Of a stretch of 64,000 nt of DNA, positions 60,827-64,000 are shown one piece after another (position 1 is the first letter of the stretch; each line of letters starts with the position of its first letter). This DNA is from Pseudomonas pseudonitroreducens (GTDB taxonomy: Bacteria > Pseudomonadota > Gammaproteobacteria > Pseudomonadales > Pseudomonadaceae): positions 276,006-340,005 of the forward strand of contig NZ_BQHJ01000009.1 of assembly GCF_021603645.1 (NCBI RefSeq). The letters run 5' to 3'. The notes below the pieces were generated by a model. That model was not told the DNA's origin. It searched no databases and saw only the letters and a program-made list of their open reading frames with translations. Position numbers and translations under genes: made by a program.

Positions 60827-61960
60827 ATGGATTTGTGTGATGATGTATGGCGCTGGGAGATTGAAGAGGTGGATGTGGATAATGCCTATAAAGAAAAAAT
60901 GTTTGATATGGTATTCGATGACTCAGAGTGTGAGGCCAGTGTTTTCTGGCCTGACAGATTGTTGTATCAAACCACAAAGAGGGTGATGGCTGCGGTAAGT
61001 GTTCTGGAGACACATAAGGGTGAGATATTTCATGATGGGGCCTTTGATCGGCGTCAAAGGCGCTTTTTGAGTAAAGGTGCGAATCAGGTTGTTTCTGCGA
61101 GTTTAATAGATTTTTGTGAGGTTGAGCGTTTCTTTGAAATGTTTCGGTTGTGCCCATATGTTGTCGCATTTTGGGAGTGCTCGAAGAAATTTCGCCTTCG
61201 AAATCCGTATCAGGTTGATTATTCTGATTTAAATGATTGCTTGGAGAATTTGAGGGGCTTTTCAAAGATGGTCCGCGAGACTATTTTAAGTAGAAGCTTT
61301 AAGTCTCAGTTTTCCAACCACAGACGAGCATCAAATAAGAATTTTAAGAGTTTTAATGAATATGTTAAGGGGTTGTTTTGTGTGTATTCTAGGCTTTTGG
61401 TCGTTAGGGTTGATCTAGGGTATAGAAAAAGCTTTATTGAGGCACTTGAAAGCGAGCGAGAAGATAGGCTCACAAAGCTTCGTAATATTTCAGATATTTT
61501 GAAGCTGCATCGAGAGAAGCTATTTAAAAGACTGCAGCGGTTGGATGAGCTTGCTATGGTTGGGTATATATGGAAGATTGAATATGGGGTTGAGAAGGGC
61601 TATCATTTTCATGTCATGCTATTTTTCAATGGTTCCTGCGTCAGGAAGGATGTGGTTATAGCTAAAAGAGTATGTGATTATTGGGATCAGGTTGTAACAG
61701 ATGGCGAGGGGGTGAGCTTTAATTGCAATAGGAACAAGAGGGCCTACAAACATTGCTGTATTGGCATGATATCTCACGACGATGTCTCTGCGGTTAAGGG
61801 GTTCAAGCATGCCGCTGTTTATTTGACAAAGCCAGATCTATTTATTTCCGTATTTTTTCCGGATGATAGGCGGAATTTTGGAAAGGGAGTGCTTCCGAAA
61901 GGTGGAAAAAAGAAGTCTGGTAGGCCAAGAGGATCTCCAGAATTGATAGATGAAGGTTAA
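60827..61960 (+). CDS. Inovirus Gp2-like (YagK/YfjJ) replication protein
   Basis: This 377-residue protein has a C-terminal third with IWKIEYGVEKGYHFHVMLFFNGS, which matches the HUH-like motif of YagK/YfjJ/inovirus Gp2 proteins (two His around a hydrophobic residue), then VKGFKHAAVYLTKPDLF. Such proteins initiate rolling-circle-type replication or nick DNA in satellites and prophages. The ATG at 60827 has TAGGAGGG upstream; a longer frame from 60764 is discarded. The gene is strongly AT-rich, unlike the rest of the island. Family level is reasonably sure; nicking activity is inferred. Confidence 0.78.
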   Translation: MDLCDDVWRWEIEEVDVDNAYKEKMFDMVFDDSECEASVFWPDRLLYQTTKRVMAAVSVLETHKGEIFHDGAFDRRQRRFLSKGANQVVSASLIDFCEVERFFEMFRLCPYVVAFWECSKKFRLRNPYQVDYSDLNDCLENLRGFSKMVRETILSRSFKSQFSNHRRASNKNFKSFNEYVKGLFCVYSRLLVVRVDLGYRKSFIEALESEREDRLTKLRNISDILKLHREKLFKRLQRLDELAMVGYIWKIEYGVEKGYHFHVMLFFNGSCVRKDVVIAKRVCDYWDQVVTDGEGVSFNCNRNKRAYKHCCIGMISHDDVSAVKGFKHAAVYLTKPDLFISVFFPDDRRNFGKGVLPKGGKKKSGRPRGSPELIDEG

Positions 61961-61974
61961 AATTGACTCCAATG

Positions 61975-62829
61975 CTATTCGGCAGTTTCAAGTGGAGGCT
62001 GTTTTTCTGCTTGTATCTCTTTTGTCCATTTTATTAATAGTCTTTTTGATCCTGCATGCATTATTCTCCTTTCTTCTTCGTGGCTCATCTGGAGTGTTGG
62101 CAATACAATCTCTAAGGCTTCTGACGCAGATTTTTTTTCTGCTAATGGTAGCTCTTTGAGTCTCTCAGTGAGCCTTTCTTTTATGGGCTTATAGTAAGTT
62201 TCGTGGCGAGCTACTCCTCCGAGAGCCGATGCCTCGGCTCGAGTTTTTTTGTTTTCACGATATGGTCTCTGATCTCCTTCGTAGAGTTTGCATACAGCTA
62301 TATGAAGCATGCGGTTAAAAAAATAATTCGAGGGCGGAGGGCTTAGGAGATACTTGATTGACCAGCAGATGGCAGCCCCGGCATTTATGATGTAGATGAA
62401 TCTTGTGGCATTGTTGTCACTCAGCCCTAAGTGCTTTTTTAGTTTATTTGCTGTTTTTTGCTCGGCGTCTGATAGGTTTTGTAGGAATATTAAAAGTATC
62501 TTTAGTTTCTCTCTTGTTGTGAGGTTCTTAGATATTATAAAAAATCGTTTTAATGCTAATTGGATTACAGTGTCGATAGCATCATTTTTGGTAAGGCTGT
62601 TGAGGTGTTTTGCCGAATCTAATGTCCATGGTTCTCCTGTTTTCTTAATCAGTCCTTGAGATTTTTCGTGATCTAGAATTTTCTCTAGTTCAGTTTTTTC
62701 CAATGGGGGAGCAGAGAGTTTAAGATTGATTTTGTCGTTGTGTGCCGTGAAATATTTTCCATTCAGGTCGTTTATAATAGATTGCATGTGCGTAGTCTTT
62801 GATTGTTCGGTAGGTTTTTTAAGGCGCAT
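61975..62829 (-). CDS. Hypothetical protein of the satellite-like module, 284 residues
   Basis: This is a lysine-rich soluble protein, convergent with the Gp2-like gene (14 bp apart) and downstream of the integrase on the same strand. It has helical segments such as LNSLTKNDAIDTVIQLALKRFF and EKLKILLIFLQNLSDAEQKTANKLKKHLGL, with a GAAICWSIKYLL stretch. It also contains KKTRAEASALGGVARHETYYKPIKERL, a pattern I associate with small phage or satellite proteins without a named function. AT-rich base composition matches the Gp2-like gene. Confidence 0.7.
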   Translation of the reverse strand: MRLKKPTEQSKTTHMQSIINDLNGKYFTAHNDKINLKLSAPPLEKTELEKILDHEKSQGLIKKTGEPWTLDSAKHLNSLTKNDAIDTVIQLALKRFFIISKNLTTREKLKILLIFLQNLSDAEQKTANKLKKHLGLSDNNATRFIYIINAGAAICWSIKYLLSPPPSNYFFNRMLHIAVCKLYEGDQRPYRENKKTRAEASALGGVARHETYYKPIKERLTERLKELPLAEKKSASEALEIVLPTLQMSHEEERRIMHAGSKRLLIKWTKEIQAEKQPPLETAE

Positions 62830-62867
62830 CTAGAGTTGACGTTCCAGTTTCTTCAATTGAAAAATTT

Positions 62868-63749
62868 TTATTTGCTAGGGTCTCTGCTCTCTAATTTTAG
62901 TAGTTGTAAGTGTTGGCCGAGCCTGTTCCAGGCGTTAGCCATTTCATTCGCATAACTGTGACGTTGATAGGTGCGTTTTACTTTGTTTTCTTCGGTGTGA
63001 TTAAGGCAGCGTTCTGCCACTTCTGGTAATACTCCTAGTGCGGTCATTATTGTGGCTCCGGTACGCCTCAAGTCGTGAGGTGTCCACTTACCACCCGCCA
63101 AGAGTAGAGCCTGTGATTTGGCACTTCGATTGCTCATCACCCCCTGGCTTGGGTGGCGTTGCCTATCCCCGAGTTGTTTGGTCACTGTCTTGGAGCAGAC
63201 TGGTTGACTGCCATCGGTATTGGGATAGCACCAGTCAGAGCGACCATTTAACGCTTTGATTCTCTCAAACTGTTGGATGGTGAATGAAGAAAGTGTGATG
63301 CTGTGGGCTTTACCGTTCTTGCTGTTCTCGGCTGGAATAATCCAACTGCCTTTGGCAAGGTCCAGGTGTTCCCAGCGGGCATTGAGTAGCTCACCAATAC
63401 GGCAGCAGGTTGAGAGAGCGATCCAGATTGCTGCTTCGGTGGATGGGAGTAAGCCAGCTTCAGGAGTGAGCTTGGCCAGTTCGCGAATTTCGTCATCGCT
63501 CAGTACGCGGTCGCGCTCGACATCCTTGCCTCCAATCTTGGCTTTTCGGATGCTGGCGGTGGGATCATGCTCAATCAGGTCTCGATCCACTGCGAAGCGG
63601 AACATCTGGCGCATCAGACTAAAGATCAGCTTTGCCATCCGATTGACGCCACGGGCAAGGAGGGCGTCGGTCACTTCGGTAATGTGGCCTTTCTTCACGT
63701 CGGCTACAGCCATCTTGCCTAGAAAAGGTAAAACATCCTTTTCAAACAT
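62868..63749 (-). pseudogene. Tyrosine integrase, N-terminally truncated
   Basis: The remaining 293 residues contain most of the core-binding end (MFEKDVLPFLGKMAV, LIFSLMRQMFRFAVD) and a full catalytic domain: Arg117 (CCRIGE), Lys144, His225-x-x-Arg228 (HDLRR), His251 (CLNHTEEN) and Tyr261 (RTYQRH). P4-type integrases are about 400 residues with an N-terminal arm-binding domain, and about 100 residues are missing here. Upstream, an in-frame TAA comes within 60 bp and no alternative start is seen. The break lies beside a TGTTAGCGT repeat. It is probably inactive or arm-binding defective. Confidence 0.82.
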
Positions 63750-64000
63750 CCGTCGTTGTATCTGAATGACGCTAACAGTTAGTAGTGCATAACATATTGA
63801 TATTTAACGATATTGTTACGCTAACAATTTTTCGTCCTTCGCAGCCTAAATCAGGGCTTTTCAGTCCGACCCACCCCCATGCGGCCAACTAGCTGCCCGC
63901 CTCGAATGTCGTGTCCCTGGGGCCGCGAGGCCCCAAAAAACTTTGAATGAACTTCATGAGCGTGCACATCTGTTGTCGGCTGGAGTCGTTCGGTTGTTCG
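63750..64000. other. Non-coding right edge of the window
   Basis: ATTGTTA-CGC-TAACAAT (63812-63828) is a perfect inverted repeat with 7-bp arms, and ACGCTAACA recurs at 63769-63777. A GGGGCC/GGCCCC hairpin lies at about 63919-63934. No gene was recognised, and no copy of the tRNA-Pro 3' end. It may hold an attachment-like site or the continuing island. Confidence 0.45.

Noticed and set aside
61950-62159. 69-codon hydrophobic plus-strand frame after the Gp2-like gene
   Set aside because: It overlaps the convergent 284-residue gene for most of its length. Its hydrophobicity is explained by antisense of a charged lysine-rich protein, though a small membrane protein cannot be fully excluded.
63919-63934. 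GGGGCC/GGCCCC hairpin considered as a terminator
   Set aside because: The adjacent homopolymer is an A-run on the plus strand and precedes the hairpin on the minus strand, so neither orientation gives a stem followed by T.

Overview
The window reads as a Pseudomonas chromosome carrying a large accessory island behind a tRNA gene. The first 3.1 kb is the conserved pheS-pheT-ihfA-MerR-like operon of gammaproteobacteria, with Pseudomonas-type protein sequences and high-GC codon use. It is followed by a tRNA-Pro(GGG) gene (3207-3283) with its own terminator. From about 3.4 kb to the end almost nothing looks like core metabolism. The region is a dense stack of anti-phage or DNA-processing modules, regulators and mobile-element remnants.

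Layout. (1) 3.5-15.0 kb: a sacsin-type GHKL ATPase with a DUF3883-like C-terminus, divergent from a tightly coupled operon of a UvrD-type helicase-nuclease with Cys cluster, a type III-like DNA methyltransferase (Mod) and a type III-like Res helicase-nuclease. (2) 15.2-16.9 kb: a lower-GC stand-alone methyltransferase fused to an Mrr-like endonuclease domain. (3) 17.1-35.7 kb: two similar AlpA-type regulators. The first precedes a 1709-residue exonuclease-RecQ-UvrD fusion, three unrecognised genes and an AddB-like/AddA-like helicase-nuclease pair. The second precedes a 56-codon candidate gene and a large SF2 helicase. (4) 35.7-41.9 kb, minus strand: SNF2-type helicase, PLD-like nuclease and DUF6361-like protein with 11-nt overlaps, resembling the three-gene Azaca system. 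(5) 42.0-45.3 kb, minus strand: C39-like papain-fold protein, helical protein, two tiny overlapping genes, a zinc-ribbon protein and an ADP-ribosylglycohydrolase. (6) 45.6-47.3 kb: a BrxR/CapW-like WYL regulator behind a perfect 18-bp palindrome, then a HEPN protein. (7) 47.4-53.7 kb: an Eleos-like dynamin pair (LeoA-like, and an alpha/beta-hydrolase-dynamin fusion), a small membrane protein and a second WYL regulator. (8) 54.1-56.6 kb: IS3 remnant and small hypotheticals, including an Xre regulator. (9) 56.6-60.1 kb: an ICE/plasmid-type cassette (DUF932, YqaJ exonuclease, hydrolase-like protein), in which at least two genes are followed by their own terminator. (10) 60.1-63.75 kb: an AT-rich satellite-like module with a third AlpA, an inovirus Gp2-like protein, a hypothetical gene and an N-terminally truncated tyrosine integrase.

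Functional reading. The common theme is nucleic-acid surveillance: about seven helicase ORFs, at least five nuclease domains and two DNA methyltransferases, packaged as operons with overlapping start and stop codons and each with a local transcription factor (AlpA, WYL, Xre). These are the features of a defence island. The best candidates for undescribed systems are the exonuclease-RecQ-UvrD/AddAB-like block (17.1-31.8 kb), the GHKL-DUF3883 plus helicase-nuclease/Mod/Res quartet, and the ARH/zinc-ribbon/tiny-protein/C39 block. All functional assignments rest on motifs and remembered families, with no database search.
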